Below are positions 51,515-60,727 of a stretch of DNA of 64,000 nucleotides, piece by piece. A program made the translations under genes and the position numbers. Location of the stretch: assembly GCA_964352785.1 (NCBI GenBank), contig CAYGTI010000002.1, forward strand, positions 62,001-126,000, in the 5' to 3' direction. Position 1 is the first letter of the stretch; every line of letters begins with the position of its first letter. Source of the stretch: JACOMS01 sp964352785. GTDB taxonomy: Bacteria > Pseudomonadota > Alphaproteobacteria > Caulobacterales > Maricaulaceae. Below the pieces are notes generated by a model. It saw only the letters and a list, made by a program, of their open reading frames with translations. It was not told where the DNA came from and did no database searches.

Positions 51515-52342
51515 TTAAAAGCTATATGAGCCGCCATTCGCGACCAAAACAGAGCCTGTAACAAAAGAGGCGTCGTCTGACAGTAAGTAAGACACAGCAG
51601 AGGCCACTTCGCTGGGGTCGGCCATGCGTCCCAGCGGCACGGATTGCTCCATACTTGTAATCCATTCTTGGGGAAGGCCCGTCATAATTGGTGTATTGGT
51701 AGGCCCGGGCGCGACAGCATTCACGCGAATACCGCGCGGTGCCAGCTCGCGGGCAAGCTGCCGGGATAATCCAATGAGTGCAGATTTAGACGTGACATAA
51801 TGCGGGGAGCCCTCGCCAGACTGCGCCGATGTCGAAGAAATATTGACAATGGAACCAGTATTGCCGTCCTCGGCCATGATGCGCACTGCCTCGCGGCAGA
51901 CATAAAAGGCTCCATTTAAATTAACCGCCATGACCCCCGCCCAACCGTCATCTTCCATATGTATGAGGTGATCGACAAAGGTTGTCGGTGTTTTCCCCGC
52001 GGCGAGCTCTGCATTGCGTGCGTTCATGCTTGCATAAAACTTGTCCGAACCATCGCCTCTGGCTTGTCCGATACCAGCATTATTAACGGCGCAATCAAGT
52101 CGTCCAAAGGTTTTTCGCGCTTGTCGGATGGCCGCAATAACAGATTGGCTATCACTGACGTCAGTTTTTATTGCGATGTGATCTTTGGGTAGATCAAGGC
52201 TGTCTATAACATCCTGTGCGTGTGCAGCATTCAAATCAAGCGCTGCAACCCGCGCGCCTTCGCTTGCGAGGCGGCGGACAATCGCTGCACCAATCCCTTG
52301 TCCCGCGCCTGTGACGATCGCGGCTTTTCCTTGTAAATTCAT
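51515..52342 (-). CDS. SDR oxidoreductase
   Basis: The 275-residue SDR has TGAGQGIGAAI, NNAG, Ser in VNISSTSA and YVTSK. An insertion of about 25 residues after the NNAG strand (RGDGSDKFYASMNARNAEL) makes it longer than the family average. It begins nine bases after the stop of the upstream SDR on the same strand, so they are co-transcribed from the promoter region with operator E. It probably interconverts an alcohol and ketone of the pathway. Confidence 0.88.
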   Translation of the reverse strand: MNLQGKAAIVTGAGQGIGAAIVRRLASEGARVAALDLNAAHAQDVIDSLDLPKDHIAIKTDVSDSQSVIAAIRQARKTFGRLDCAVNNAGIGQARGDGSDKFYASMNARNAELAAGKTPTTFVDHLIHMEDDGWAGVMAVNLNGAFYVCREAVRIMAEDGNTGSIVNISSTSAQSGEGSPHYVTSKSALIGLSRQLARELAPRGIRVNAVAPGPTNTPIMTGLPQEWITSMEQSVPLGRMADPSEVASAVSYLLSDDASFVTGSVLVANGGSYSF

Positions 52343-52351
52343 GGCGCTCTC

Positions 52352-53119
52352 CTAACTTGGAACGTGGAGTTCATTGGTTTTGCCGCCGTCAACTGGAATG
52401 CTGGCTCCGGTCACATATGTTGATTGATCGCCCGCCAAAAATGCGACTACGTTGGCAACTTCCTCAGGGCTGCCGATGCGGCCCATGGGGTTCGCCTTCG
52501 CTATGGCTTGGCCTGCTGCGGGGTCGGACTTGAAATAGGCTTCGGTACCGGGCGTCATAATCGGGCCGGGGACAACGGCATTCACGCGCACGTTTGAAGG
52601 TGCGCCTTCCATCGCGGCGAGGCGTGTAAAATGCAAAAGTGCAGCTTTTGAAGCTGAATAGCCTGACATGCCGAGCATAGCGCGCTCGCCGTTAATAGAC
52701 GATATATTGATGATAGATCCGCCGCCGTTTTTGCTCATATGGGTCATCGCTGCCCTCGTGCCCATATAGGGCGCATCAACATTGACCCGGAAGTTGTGGC
52801 GAAAATCATCCAGTTCAGTGTCCGAGATCATGCCGTAACCCACATGTGGCGCATTATTGACGAGGATATCCAGGCCATTTCTCCCTGCAACCTGCTCAAT
52901 CATTGCGGCATATTCTTCGGCGTTAGCAATATCAAGAGTATGGCCTTCTGCTGACCCTCCATTTGTGTTGATGGCATTGCAGGTGATATCAAGTTTGTCA
53001 GCGTTTCTCGCGCAGATAACAACATGAGCACCATCAGCCGCAAGTCTTTCGGCAATTGCGCGGCCTATGCCGTCACTCCCGCCGCTGATAAACGCTGTTT
53101 TTCCAAGTAGTGACGTCAT
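52352..53119 (-). CDS. SDR oxidoreductase
   Basis: The ATG at 53119 gives the natural start MTSLLGKTAFISGGSDGIG and a 255-residue protein. The frame stays open upstream to 53455, but that part reads through the neighbouring promoter region and the start of the ligase gene and is not plausible protein. Cofactor loop GGSDGIGRAI, NNAP, Ser in NISSING and YSASK are complete, and the C-terminus is the usual TGASIPVDGG. It is the first of two SDRs in this transcript and shares a divergent region with the second acyl-CoA ligase. Confidence 0.88.
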   Translation of the reverse strand: MTSLLGKTAFISGGSDGIGRAIAERLAADGAHVVICARNADKLDITCNAINTNGGSAEGHTLDIANAEEYAAMIEQVAGRNGLDILVNNAPHVGYGMISDTELDDFRHNFRVNVDAPYMGTRAAMTHMSKNGGGSIINISSINGERAMLGMSGYSASKAALLHFTRLAAMEGAPSNVRVNAVVPGPIMTPGTEAYFKSDPAAGQAIAKANPMGRIGSPEEVANVVAFLAGDQSTYVTGASIPVDGGKTNELHVPS

Positions 53120-53155
53120 TCTCTTCCCCCTTTTTCTTGCAGGGTTAATACAGGG

Positions 53156-53185
53156 TGCGTAAAAAATAAACCATAAAAATACGCA
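53156..53185. promoter_or_regulatory. 30-bp operator element E (TGCGTA-N18-TACGCA)
   Basis: Perfect arms with 18-base spacing lie between the divergent SDR (-) and acyl-CoA ligase (+). A TGCGTA half site at 53219-53224 begins 63 bases later, but its right arm is not conserved. Confidence 0.75.
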
Positions 53186-53218
53186 ATAGCGGGTGTTCAT
53201 GGAGTTGATTATGCGAAA

Positions 53219-53224
53219 TGCGTA
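53219..53224. promoter_or_regulatory. Half site of the 30-bp operator (E2)
   Basis: TGCGTA alone, 63 bases from element E. Right-arm position 53243-53248 reads TGAGGT, so only the left arm is present. The matching spacing is the reason to list it. Confidence 0.4.
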
Positions 53225-53267
53225 ATATAGTCTGTAAAAAATTGAGGTAATCGGGTGCTTTATATAC

Positions 53268-54911
53268 ATGTCAAAGTCTGATCCCATAACTACAGGGCTA
53301 ATGTCGCCGGGTGCGCCATTCGAAGTTATATCACAAGATGTTGCGGGTCGCGCTTTGCGGGTTTTTCGGCATGCACCGCCAAACATGTCCTCAGTTTTTG
53401 ACCGTGCACGCGCTTTTGGCCCCGCAGACTTCATTGTATCGGGCGAGCGCCGCATCAGCTTTGATAGTTTTTTTGAACGCTCAGATGCGTTGTCAGCATG
53501 GTTGTTAAGTCAAACCGGCGTGAAGCCCGGTCAATCCATTGGCATTTGTATGAAAAATTGCCCGGAATGGATGATGGCTTTTGTTGCTGTTATTAATGTT
53601 GGCGGCGTTGCCGTTCTTGTGAATAGCCGGGGGACAGGCGATGAGATGCGCGCTGCGCTAAGTGATTCAGATTGTGCTCTGGTCATCGGTGATGAGGCCC
53701 GCCTTACAAAACTCAGCGAAGCGGGCTGTTCGGCCTCGCAGGTTCCGGCCTCATATATCTGGGACTTACCCGCTGCGAGCGCCTATGCGCCTGTTGCGCG
53801 AGCGGCCGAGGACATTGCAGTCATGTTCTTTACATCTGGAACAACGGGCCGGGCCAAAGCTGCGATGATTAGCCACCGTAACCTCGTGACCGGAACTATG
53901 AATACGCAAATGGCGATGGCAGCAGTCTTTCAAAAAATGGCAATGGCCTATAATGTCGACATGGACACATTGCGCGCACAAATGCCGCAAGCCTGTTCAT
54001 TGTTGGTGTTTCCGCTGTTTCACACCAGCGGGTGTAGCGCGGTCTTTTTGACTGCACTGACGACAGGCGGAAAATTGGTTTTAATGGATAAATGGAACGC
54101 GGACCAAGCTTTGGCGCTCGTGGCGCAGGAAAAAATAACGACTTTTGGCGGTGTTCCAACTATGCTCTGGGATATTCTGCACGCTAAGGCGCTTGGGGAT
54201 TATGATCTGTCTTCGTTGATGTCAGTGTCGTGCGGCGGACAAGCGCTGCCACTCAACTTACTGGCTGAAATTAGAAAAACATTTCCTCGGGCGTTTATTG
54301 GCGCGGGCTACGGAATGACGGAAACCAGCGGGGCAATTTCTCAAGCAAACGGCGAGGCTTTTCTAGCTAATCCGCAGGCGTCTGGACATGTTCTGCCGAT
54401 GCTGGATGTTCAGATAACAGGCGATGGCGGACAGCCGCTGGGAATCGACGATATCGGGGAAATATGGGTCAAAGGCGCAACCCTCATGCAGGGCTATTAT
54501 AAACGCCCAGAAGAGACTGCAGCGTCCATGTCCGGGGAGTGGTTCAAGACGGGTGATATTGGTAAAATTGATGCGGCCGGTTACATTTACATCGTTGACC
54601 GTAAAACGGACATGGTCATTTCCGGCGGCGAGAATATTTATTGCGCTGAGGTCGAGCAGGTTCTGAGCTCTCATCCTGATGTTTTGCAGGTCACAACATT
54701 TGGCGTACCTGATGAACGCCTTGGAGAGCGCTTGGTCGCGTGTCTTGCGCTTAAAAACCTGAATGCTGATATCGGCGCTTTTGCGGCCAAAAACCTTGCG
54801 GCTTATAAAGTGCCATCTGACATCAAAATATCATCCGAGGCATTTGCTCTCAACGCGATGGGTAAAATTGATAAGCAAGCGGCGCGCTCGGCCTATCTGG
54901 CTGGCGTATAA
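53268..54911 (+). CDS. Acyl-CoA ligase (AMP-forming) 2
   Basis: The 547-residue adenylate-forming enzyme has MFFTSGTTGRAKAAMISH (P-loop), a GAGYGMTETSGAISQAN block, GYIYIVDRKTDMVISGGENIY and the C-terminal Lys in NAMGKIDKQ. An N-terminal region typical of fatty- or bile-acid-like CoA ligases is present (SDALSAWLLSQTGVKPGQSI). It would activate a carboxylate to its CoA ester. It opens a run ligase-amidohydrolase-Rieske-SDR on one strand, controlled from the region with operator E. Confidence 0.92.
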   Translation: MSKSDPITTGLMSPGAPFEVISQDVAGRALRVFRHAPPNMSSVFDRARAFGPADFIVSGERRISFDSFFERSDALSAWLLSQTGVKPGQSIGICMKNCPEWMMAFVAVINVGGVAVLVNSRGTGDEMRAALSDSDCALVIGDEARLTKLSEAGCSASQVPASYIWDLPAASAYAPVARAAEDIAVMFFTSGTTGRAKAAMISHRNLVTGTMNTQMAMAAVFQKMAMAYNVDMDTLRAQMPQACSLLVFPLFHTSGCSAVFLTALTTGGKLVLMDKWNADQALALVAQEKITTFGGVPTMLWDILHAKALGDYDLSSLMSVSCGGQALPLNLLAEIRKTFPRAFIGAGYGMTETSGAISQANGEAFLANPQASGHVLPMLDVQITGDGGQPLGIDDIGEIWVKGATLMQGYYKRPEETAASMSGEWFKTGDIGKIDAAGYIYIVDRKTDMVISGGENIYCAEVEQVLSSHPDVLQVTTFGVPDERLGERLVACLALKNLNADIGAFAAKNLAAYKVPSDIKISSEAFALNAMGKIDKQAARSAYLAGV

Positions 54912-54920
54912 GGACAGAAC

Positions 54921-55802
54921 ATGGCATTTCCAAAAGACATTAAAGTTATTGATACGATGCTGGGGATTCCCACCCATGCTGACCGCTCTGACTGGTATAC
55001 CAGTTTTCGCCCATTGCTTAATGATCAACAAAGCCGGGACATGTTTAAAATGCCTGCGCAATACATGTTCAAGGATATACCCGAGCCGGGTGATGATGTA
55101 GGCGATTTCGTCAAATGGACAACCGAGCAAATGGACCGCTTCAATATCGAGCGTGCTATGGTTGGCTACAACGAGGACGCGACGTCGATTAAAGCCAAAG
55201 AGGGTTATCCGAACCGGTTCTTCTTTGATCTGCCCTGCAATCCAAACAATGGGATGGACGAGGTCAGGCGGGTAAAACGGCTCCACGCGGAGCACGGTAT
55301 TAGAGCCGTTAGTGTGTTCCCGGCAGGCACGTGTCCGCAGGTCGCAATTAATGACAAGCGTATGTATCCACTCTACGCCGCGTGTGTAGAATTGGACATT
55401 CCGATTTGTTTGAATGTAGGTGTGCCGGGCCCGCGTATTCCGATGGAGACGCAAAAGGTCGAGCATTTGGACGAGGTCTGTTGGTTTTTCCCGGAGCTGA
55501 AAGTGGTTATGCGCCACGGGGCTGAGCCTTGGGAAGAGTTGGCAATCAAACTTATGATTAAATACCCCAACCTTTATTATTCCACGTCTGCCTTTGCCCC
55601 TAAGCATTACCCGAAATCTATCATCGAATATGCCAACACGCGCGGGGCCGACAAGATCATCTACGCTGGATATTTTCCGATGGGGTTAAGCCTAGACCGC
55701 ATATTTGGGGATCTTGAACATGTGCCGTTCAAAGACAGCGTGTGGCCAAAATTCCTTCGTGAAAACGCCGTAAAGGTTTTTAATTTGGGAGAAAGTTCAT
55801 GA
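54921..55802 (+). CDS. Amidohydrolase-fold protein (Amidohydro_2 type)
   Basis: The 293-residue TIM-barrel protein resembles ACMSD-like amidohydrolases in the DIPICLNVGVPGPR and FPELKVVMRHGAEPW strands. The usual N-terminal HxH is replaced by THAD (GIPTHADR), and the expected SDxP near the C-terminus is AGYFP, so two metal ligands seem missing. The same changes recur in related catabolic-cluster proteins as I recall, so this subfamily may work without the standard metal site. It starts nine bases after the ligase stop and overlaps the Rieske gene by four bases (ATGA). Confidence 0.75.
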   Translation: MAFPKDIKVIDTMLGIPTHADRSDWYTSFRPLLNDQQSRDMFKMPAQYMFKDIPEPGDDVGDFVKWTTEQMDRFNIERAMVGYNEDATSIKAKEGYPNRFFFDLPCNPNNGMDEVRRVKRLHAEHGIRAVSVFPAGTCPQVAINDKRMYPLYAACVELDIPICLNVGVPGPRIPMETQKVEHLDEVCWFFPELKVVMRHGAEPWEELAIKLMIKYPNLYYSTSAFAPKHYPKSIIEYANTRGADKIIYAGYFPMGLSLDRIFGDLEHVPFKDSVWPKFLRENAVKVFNLGESS

Positions 55803-56911
55803 CCTCATCTTCACCCCGTCCTGTTGCCGTTTGGCAGCAGCTCGAAGGCCTTCGCGGTCAAGATCTTATTGATTGGCGTGTCTCGGATGTGAAAAACACA
55901 GCCAGCCTCGAAGAGCGTAATCTTGATAAATTGCCGCTGCCATTTGGCTGGTTTATGGTTGCATATTCAGACGAGCTTGAAGCCGGGCAGGTCATGCCGC
56001 TTTATTATTTTGGCCAAGACCTTGCGCTATGGCGAGGTGAGGATGGAAAGCCCCGCATGATTGATGCGTTTTGTAAGCATTTGGGCGCGCATATGGGATA
56101 TGGCGGACGGGTCAGCGGAAATGCGCTAGAGTGTCCATTCCACGCTTGGGAGTATAATGAGCAAGGGGCCGTCACTCATGTGCCTTACGCCGAAAAAATA
56201 CCGCCTTCTGCGGCGCGGCCCTGCAAGGTGCAATGGCCCGTTGTCGAAAAAAACAAGCAGATTTTAGTCTGGTATCACCCTCACGGCGCTGCGCCTCTTT
56301 GGGAGGTTGAGGAGTTTGATCAAGTCCACCACGCGGACTGGACCAGCTTTGATAAATATGAGTGGATTGTTCACGGCCCTGTTCAAAACATGGCCGAAAA
56401 CGGTGTGGACGCCGCGCATTTTAAATATATTCACGGCACGCAATCTTTCCCGGATTACGATATCTCCTTTGACGGGCACCGCAGAACCGCCAGCGTTGAA
56501 GCCAAAATGATGACGCCCAAAGGCGAAGTTGATGGAACCATTGCTTATGGAACCGTTGGCCCGGGGCAAAGCTGGACAAAATTTACAGGTATCTCAGAGA
56601 CCTTAATGGTGGCGGGTATCACGCCAATTGATCAAGGTCGCACGCATATCCGTTTTGCGTTCACGCAGCCTCGTAGCGAAGCTGAAGGCCCGATGGCAGG
56701 TCTAGCTAAAGCTATGCGTAAGGAAATTTGCAAACAGCTCGATCAAGATAAAGTTGTTTGGGATCGCCAGCAATATAAGCCTAAACCGTCCATTTGTGAT
56801 GGCGATGGTCCTATATTGCCGTTCCGCAAATTCTTCGCACAGTTTTACGCAGAGTGGGGCGACGATAATAAAACCATCACACAGCTCAAAATGGATAAAA
56901 AAGCGGGCTAA
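55799..56911 (+). CDS. Rieske oxygenase 3, KshA-like
   Basis: Rieske ligands are Cys92-x-His94 and Cys112-x2-His115 (CKHLGAHM and CPFHAWEY); mononuclear iron ligands are Asn201/Asp204/His207/His212 in ENGVDAAHFKYIH. It has an N-terminal extension of about 40 residues compared with Rieske 1. Its ATGA overlap with the amidohydrolase shows coupled expression. The KshA-type fold suggests ring hydroxylation of a sterol-like or other polycyclic compound. Together with Rieske 1 and 2, three such subunits are in the window without a dedicated reductase. Confidence 0.9.
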   Translation: MTSSSPRPVAVWQQLEGLRGQDLIDWRVSDVKNTASLEERNLDKLPLPFGWFMVAYSDELEAGQVMPLYYFGQDLALWRGEDGKPRMIDAFCKHLGAHMGYGGRVSGNALECPFHAWEYNEQGAVTHVPYAEKIPPSAARPCKVQWPVVEKNKQILVWYHPHGAAPLWEVEEFDQVHHADWTSFDKYEWIVHGPVQNMAENGVDAAHFKYIHGTQSFPDYDISFDGHRRTASVEAKMMTPKGEVDGTIAYGTVGPGQSWTKFTGISETLMVAGITPIDQGRTHIRFAFTQPRSEAEGPMAGLAKAMRKEICKQLDQDKVVWDRQQYKPKPSICDGDGPILPFRKFFAQFYAEWGDDNKTITQLKMDKKAG

Positions 56912-57044
56912 GTGTTGCGGTTTTTAACTCGGACTGCTAACAAAAAATCTCATTAGGAAAAAGACTGTGAACATTTAATCAGGCTCGGCCGATTTTAATC
57001 ACTCCATCGCGCATTGCCGCGAAACTCTTTTTCTTGGAAATTTT

Positions 57045-57830
57045 ATGAAACGTTTAAATAATAAACTTTGCGTCGTGACCGGCGCAGCGCGCGGTATTGG
57101 CTTGGCTATAGCAGAAGCCTTTGTCAAAGAAGGCGCAATTGTTATCCTGTCTGACATTGACCACGAAGCGGTCCAAAGCGAGGCCGCACGCTTAGGCAGT
57201 AAGGCTTTCAAACTGGATGTTGCCTCCGAGGAGGATTGGTCGGCTTTGTTTGCGGCGCATCCTCAGATCGATATATTGGTCAACAATGCGGGTATTACAG
57301 GCTTTGAAGACAGCACGGAACCGCAAGATCCTGAAAATGCCTCGCTGGAGGATTGGCGGCGTGTTCACCGCACCAACCTTGATGGGGCTTTCATGGGGTG
57401 CCGCTACGCGATAAAAGCCATGCGCGCCAAAAAAACGGGCTCGATCATCAATATTTCCTCGCGCTCTGGCATGGTCGGGATTCCCGGAGCGGCCGCTTAC
57501 GCATCGTCCAAAGCCGGGATTAGGAACCACAGCAAAACCGTCGCGCTCTACTGCGCGGAGCAAGGCTTGAATATCCGGTGTAATTCTATTCACCCGGCGG
57601 CGATTTTAACTCCAATGTGGGAGCCAATGTTGGGCGATGGTCCGGACCGCGAAGCCCGCATGGCAAGCTTTGTCGCTGATACGCCCGCGCGGCGTTTTGG
57701 CGAGGTCAGCGAGGTCGCTGCCGTTGCCGTCTTGCTCGCAAGCGATGAGGCCGCCTACATGACGGGGACAGAAATCACAATTGATGGGGGATTGCTGGCA
57801 GGTTCAGCCGCGTCCCCAAGCAGGGATTAA
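57045..57830 (+). CDS. SDR oxidoreductase
   Basis: A 261-residue classical SDR with TGAARGIGLAI, NNAG, Ser in NISSRSG and YASSK; the HPAAILTPMW region is typical of steroid-active SDRs as a group but not decisive. It follows the third Rieske gene by 133 bases on the same strand and is likely in the same pathway. The downstream gene is convergent, with five bases between the stops. Confidence 0.88.
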   Translation: MKRLNNKLCVVTGAARGIGLAIAEAFVKEGAIVILSDIDHEAVQSEAARLGSKAFKLDVASEEDWSALFAAHPQIDILVNNAGITGFEDSTEPQDPENASLEDWRRVHRTNLDGAFMGCRYAIKAMRAKKTGSIINISSRSGMVGIPGAAAYASSKAGIRNHSKTVALYCAEQGLNIRCNSIHPAAILTPMWEPMLGDGPDREARMASFVADTPARRFGEVSEVAAVAVLLASDEAAYMTGTEITIDGGLLAGSAASPSRD

Positions 57831-57835
57831 CTACT

Positions 57836-58342
57836 TTATTTTCGCTCTGCATAAAGCTTTTCCGCGTGTGCCTTAAGGGCATGCGCGGTGTCATCAAAGG
57901 CTTCTTTGACCCACGGGCCCGCGAACCGTATGACATGGATTCCGTTGGGGCCGAGGAAAGCATCGGTTGAGTGGTAGCGGCAGCTCTCGGGACCAGTAGA
58001 TTCTAAGATTTGATCGCGGCGCGCGGGGTAGGGCCATGCCTCATAGTGCGGGAGTTGCCATGAGATCATTTTCTCAGGCTCGAACGCACAGATATATTCT
58101 GTGTTCTCGAAAAATTCGCCCTCTTTGATATAGTTTTTGAGTTTCATTTTCACGGCGGCGCCCATTTCAAGCGTCGATTCGCATTCAACGCAGAACGGAT
58201 TCCACTCACCATAGGCGGGCATGTCGAGCAATATGTCCCAAACCAGCGAAGCCGGAGCGTTGATGTTTACGGTTTCTGAAACCACGATTGCGCTGGGGTC
58301 AACGGCCATGTTAGGGTCTGTTTCGGTCTTCGTCGTGTTCAT
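57836..58342 (-). CDS. SRPBCC family protein
   Basis: The 168-residue protein has a START/Bet v1-like SRPBCC fold, seen in VSETVNINAPASLVWDILLD at the start and KMKLKNYIKEGEFFENTEYI in the middle, ending in a long helix (AFDDTAHALKAHAEKLY). Such folds bind hydrophobic ligands in a deep pocket and act as cyclases, hydrolases or carriers. It shares a strand and a 19-base gap with the SnoaL-like gene, both behind the DUF1214 gene in one transcript. It could bind the pathway substrate or an intermediate; the reaction is unknown. Confidence 0.8.
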   Translation of the reverse strand: MNTTKTETDPNMAVDPSAIVVSETVNINAPASLVWDILLDMPAYGEWNPFCVECESTLEMGAAVKMKLKNYIKEGEFFENTEYICAFEPEKMISWQLPHYEAWPYPARRDQILESTGPESCRYHSTDAFLGPNGIHVIRFAGPWVKEAFDDTAHALKAHAEKLYAERK

Positions 58343-58361
58343 AGTCTCTCCAATTCTTACC

Positions 58362-58826
58362 TTAAATTGCCCAGTCGGCTGTTAGAGTTTCGGGATTGAG
58401 TTTTCCGTCCACGATAGCGCGCGGGGTGGACCGGGTGAAGCTGATCAACCAACCACCTTTCGTTTTGCGGTATTCATCATCATAAAAACTGGCCAGCATG
58501 CGGAAGCTTTTTTCGCGAGGATCATAAGTGGCAAAGCCGAGGTTCCAGCGCGCTTTGGCACTGTCGCCGTCAATGTCAATCTCGCCGTTATGGCCGTGAT
58601 GCACGTCAACAATTGGAGTCGTCGCCGCCATTTGGGTGAAAATATCAATCAGCCCGTCCAGCCCGAATGCGCCGAGCGGTGGAAACTCAATGACAGCGTC
58701 CTGGGTAAAGCATGCGCGAATGGCGTCCACGTCTTTGGCATCACACGCATTTAAATAACGCGCTTTAAGACGACGGATATCACTTTCGGCTTCAAGGCGG
58801 ACCAAGCGGGCTTCAAGATCAGACAT
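58362..58826 (-). CDS. SnoaL-like / nuclear transport factor 2 family protein
   Basis: From the ATG at 58826 the protein is 154 residues with the SnoaL-like alpha+beta cone (EARLVRLEAESDIRRLKARY, then ACDAKDVDAIRACFTQDAV and HHGHNGEIDIDGDSAKARW). The fold includes ketosteroid isomerase and polyketide cyclases. Asp and His residues in the cavity are visible but do not identify a reaction. The upstream ORF extension is not used: the real start overlaps the DUF1214 stop by eight bases, indicating coupled translation. Confidence 0.82.
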   Translation of the reverse strand: MSDLEARLVRLEAESDIRRLKARYLNACDAKDVDAIRACFTQDAVIEFPPLGAFGLDGLIDIFTQMAATTPIVDVHHGHNGEIDIDGDSAKARWNLGFATYDPREKSFRMLASFYDDEYRKTKGGWLISFTRSTPRAIVDGKLNPETLTADWAI

Positions 58827-59889
58827 TGATAATCTCCACGTGAGGAATGGGATGGTCGGCGGCGGCGGTCCAGCGCCAGAGCATTGTCCCGCGTGTGTGG
58901 CCCGCCGTATCAATCCAATTTCCTGAAGCGGGTTTCTTAGGCGACACAATCACAGTGACCGTGCCATCTGCATTGAGGTCTGCTGTTCCGTTATTTACGT
59001 GAATGTTATGATGGCGATAGTCGAGGCTTTCCATCCAAATATTGTTGAGCTGAAAATTCCAGCCTTCGCAATTAGGTATGCGGCTTGTGATTTTAACTGC
59101 TTCATTTTGGCCAAGCTCCCACCACCCATGAAGGTAATAGATGGAGGGGTCACCGCCCGCTTTGAAAAACATGGATTGGTCTGTCGTGCTGAGCGCATTT
59201 TTATGGCGCTGCCGGAACATGTCCGCCCATTGCAGAAAAATTCCAGACGTGCCTTGAATAAAAGCGGGTGTGTTTTTAAGGCCCACCGCAAGGGCTTCGA
59301 GCGATAAAGGCGCGGGAGATTTGGGCCGATTTATTGTTTCAATGTTCACAGCAGCTTGAGTTTCTTTGGCCTTGTCAAAGAATGTTTGGCGAACGATTAA
59401 AATACTCGAATCGTCTTCGAGCGGGAGCCAGTTTTCGCCATGCTCGTCTTTGGAGACAATAATTTCAAACGTTCCTCCATCGCCAAGTTTAACATCGCGT
59501 ATGTCGAGTTCACCAGTAGAAGCCATACTGCCGTCAACGGCGTACCTATTGGCTTTGGTTCCGAAGCTCAGGATCGGGACAGTTCCGCGCGTGCCTGTGA
59601 TCCGGTAGGTGTGAGCCGCTGAAATTGTTGCATTCTGATAGAAATTGTCCGGATTATCTGCGCCGATTTTCGCGGTCACATGTGAGGCTTGATAAAATGT
59701 GGGGAATGCCGGATCTGCATTTTCAAGATGCATATCCAGTCCAATCCTTAAGAGCCGGGTCAGGTAACGTACACCTTCGGCCTCGTCAACTGTGCTGCAG
59801 CTAAGGCTTGATGATAGAACGGCGTTTCCTGCCGTTTCAAGGTCACGGCAAAATGTTGCCCAGATGTTTTTGGAACTGTCCGTATTCAT
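58819..59889 (-). CDS. DUF1214 domain protein
   Basis: The 356-residue protein has the DUF1214 pattern near its C-terminus: YYLHGWWELGQNEAVKITSR, GWNFQLNNIWMESLDYR and GNWIDTAGHTRGTMLWRW. The N-terminal two-thirds hold an extended region without a recognised motif. No signal peptide is seen, so it is probably cytoplasmic. Family members occur in sphingomonad-like catabolic clusters, from memory, but no activity has been established for them. Its start codon overlaps the upstream SDR stop by four bases. Confidence 0.78.
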   Translation of the reverse strand: MNTDSSKNIWATFCRDLETAGNAVLSSSLSCSTVDEAEGVRYLTRLLRIGLDMHLENADPAFPTFYQASHVTAKIGADNPDNFYQNATISAAHTYRITGTRGTVPILSFGTKANRYAVDGSMASTGELDIRDVKLGDGGTFEIIVSKDEHGENWLPLEDDSSILIVRQTFFDKAKETQAAVNIETINRPKSPAPLSLEALAVGLKNTPAFIQGTSGIFLQWADMFRQRHKNALSTTDQSMFFKAGGDPSIYYLHGWWELGQNEAVKITSRIPNCEGWNFQLNNIWMESLDYRHHNIHVNNGTADLNADGTVTVIVSPKKPASGNWIDTAGHTRGTMLWRWTAAADHPIPHVEIINV

Positions 59890-60665
59890 GGGGCCATATA
59901 TTGACCGCCGTTCACGTCGAGCGTCGCGCCGGACACAACATTGGCGTAATCAGAGACAAAATAAAGCACGGCTTTGGCGCAATCATCTTCGGGCGGAATA
60001 ATCCCAAGCGGGATGCGGCCCGTGATTTCGCCGACAACCTCATCTCGCTCTCGGCCCAGGGAGACTTGATGATCAATATAGCCGTAAACTGGTGCGCCGC
60101 CAATCCAGCCCATACGGCAGGCGTTGACCCGCACTCCAAATGCGCCAAAATCTTTGGCCATGTGTTTGGTCAGGACGCCCAGACCGCCTTTGCTGGCTGC
60201 ATAAGCCGCTTCGCCCGGGAAGGGGTTGACTGTTGCCATGGTCGAGACATTGACAATCGCGCCGCTTTTCTGCGCTTGCATGGCGGGTAGAACAGCCTGC
60301 GCCATCCTAAGTGCGCCTTGGCAGTTTACGTCATAAACAGCGCCCCATTCGGCGGGGTCGGCGACATCGCACGTGGCCCATGCGCCGTGATTATAGGCGC
60401 TGTTAACAAGCCCGTCGATCCGGCCAAACCGTTTATGAACAGCCTCGGCTAGCGCTTGGCATTGACCTGCATCGGTGACATCCGTCGATACCGCGATAGC
60501 TTGCCCGCCCATGCTGTCAATTTCAGCGGCAACGTCCTCGATAAAGTCCTGACGCCGTGCGCCGAGTCCGACTTTTGCACCTTGTTCGGCGGCAATTCTA
60601 GCCATAGCGCGGCCCATACCCGGACCCACGCCGCTGATGATAATCACCTTGTTTTTGAGTAGCAT
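59886..60665 (-). CDS. SDR oxidoreductase
   Basis: A 259-residue classical SDR with SGVGPGMGRAM (a variant loop with Pro), NSAY in the NNAG position, Ser in NVSTMATV and YAASK. The C-terminal SGATLDVNGGQYMAP is unremarkable. It leads a four-gene transcript (SDR-DUF1214-SnoaL-SRPBCC) with four- and eight-base overlaps at the first two junctions. Its start lies on the first base of operator element F1, so binding would block initiation. It probably oxidises or reduces a pathway alcohol or ketone. Confidence 0.86.
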   Translation of the reverse strand: MLLKNKVIIISGVGPGMGRAMARIAAEQGAKVGLGARRQDFIEDVAAEIDSMGGQAIAVSTDVTDAGQCQALAEAVHKRFGRIDGLVNSAYNHGAWATCDVADPAEWGAVYDVNCQGALRMAQAVLPAMQAQKSGAIVNVSTMATVNPFPGEAAYAASKGGLGVLTKHMAKDFGAFGVRVNACRMGWIGGAPVYGYIDHQVSLGRERDEVVGEITGRIPLGIIPPEDDCAKAVLYFVSDYANVVSGATLDVNGGQYMAP

Positions 60666-60694
60666 GCGTACTTATTAGCGTAAAATTCTACGAA
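60665..60694. promoter_or_regulatory. 30-bp operator element F1 (TGCGTA-N18-TACGAA)
   Basis: One mismatch in the right arm. It touches the SDR start at 60665 (-) and begins 63 bases before F2. Confidence 0.65.
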
Positions 60695-60727
60695 TTTAAA
60701 TGGTAAATATCAGAGTTATTATTAATA

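Noticed and set aside
53120..53455. N-terminal extension of the SDR gene at 52352 to 367 residues
   Set aside because: The extension reads through the intergenic region and into the divergent ligase gene on the other strand. The natural SDR start MTSLLGKTAFISGG is at 53119.
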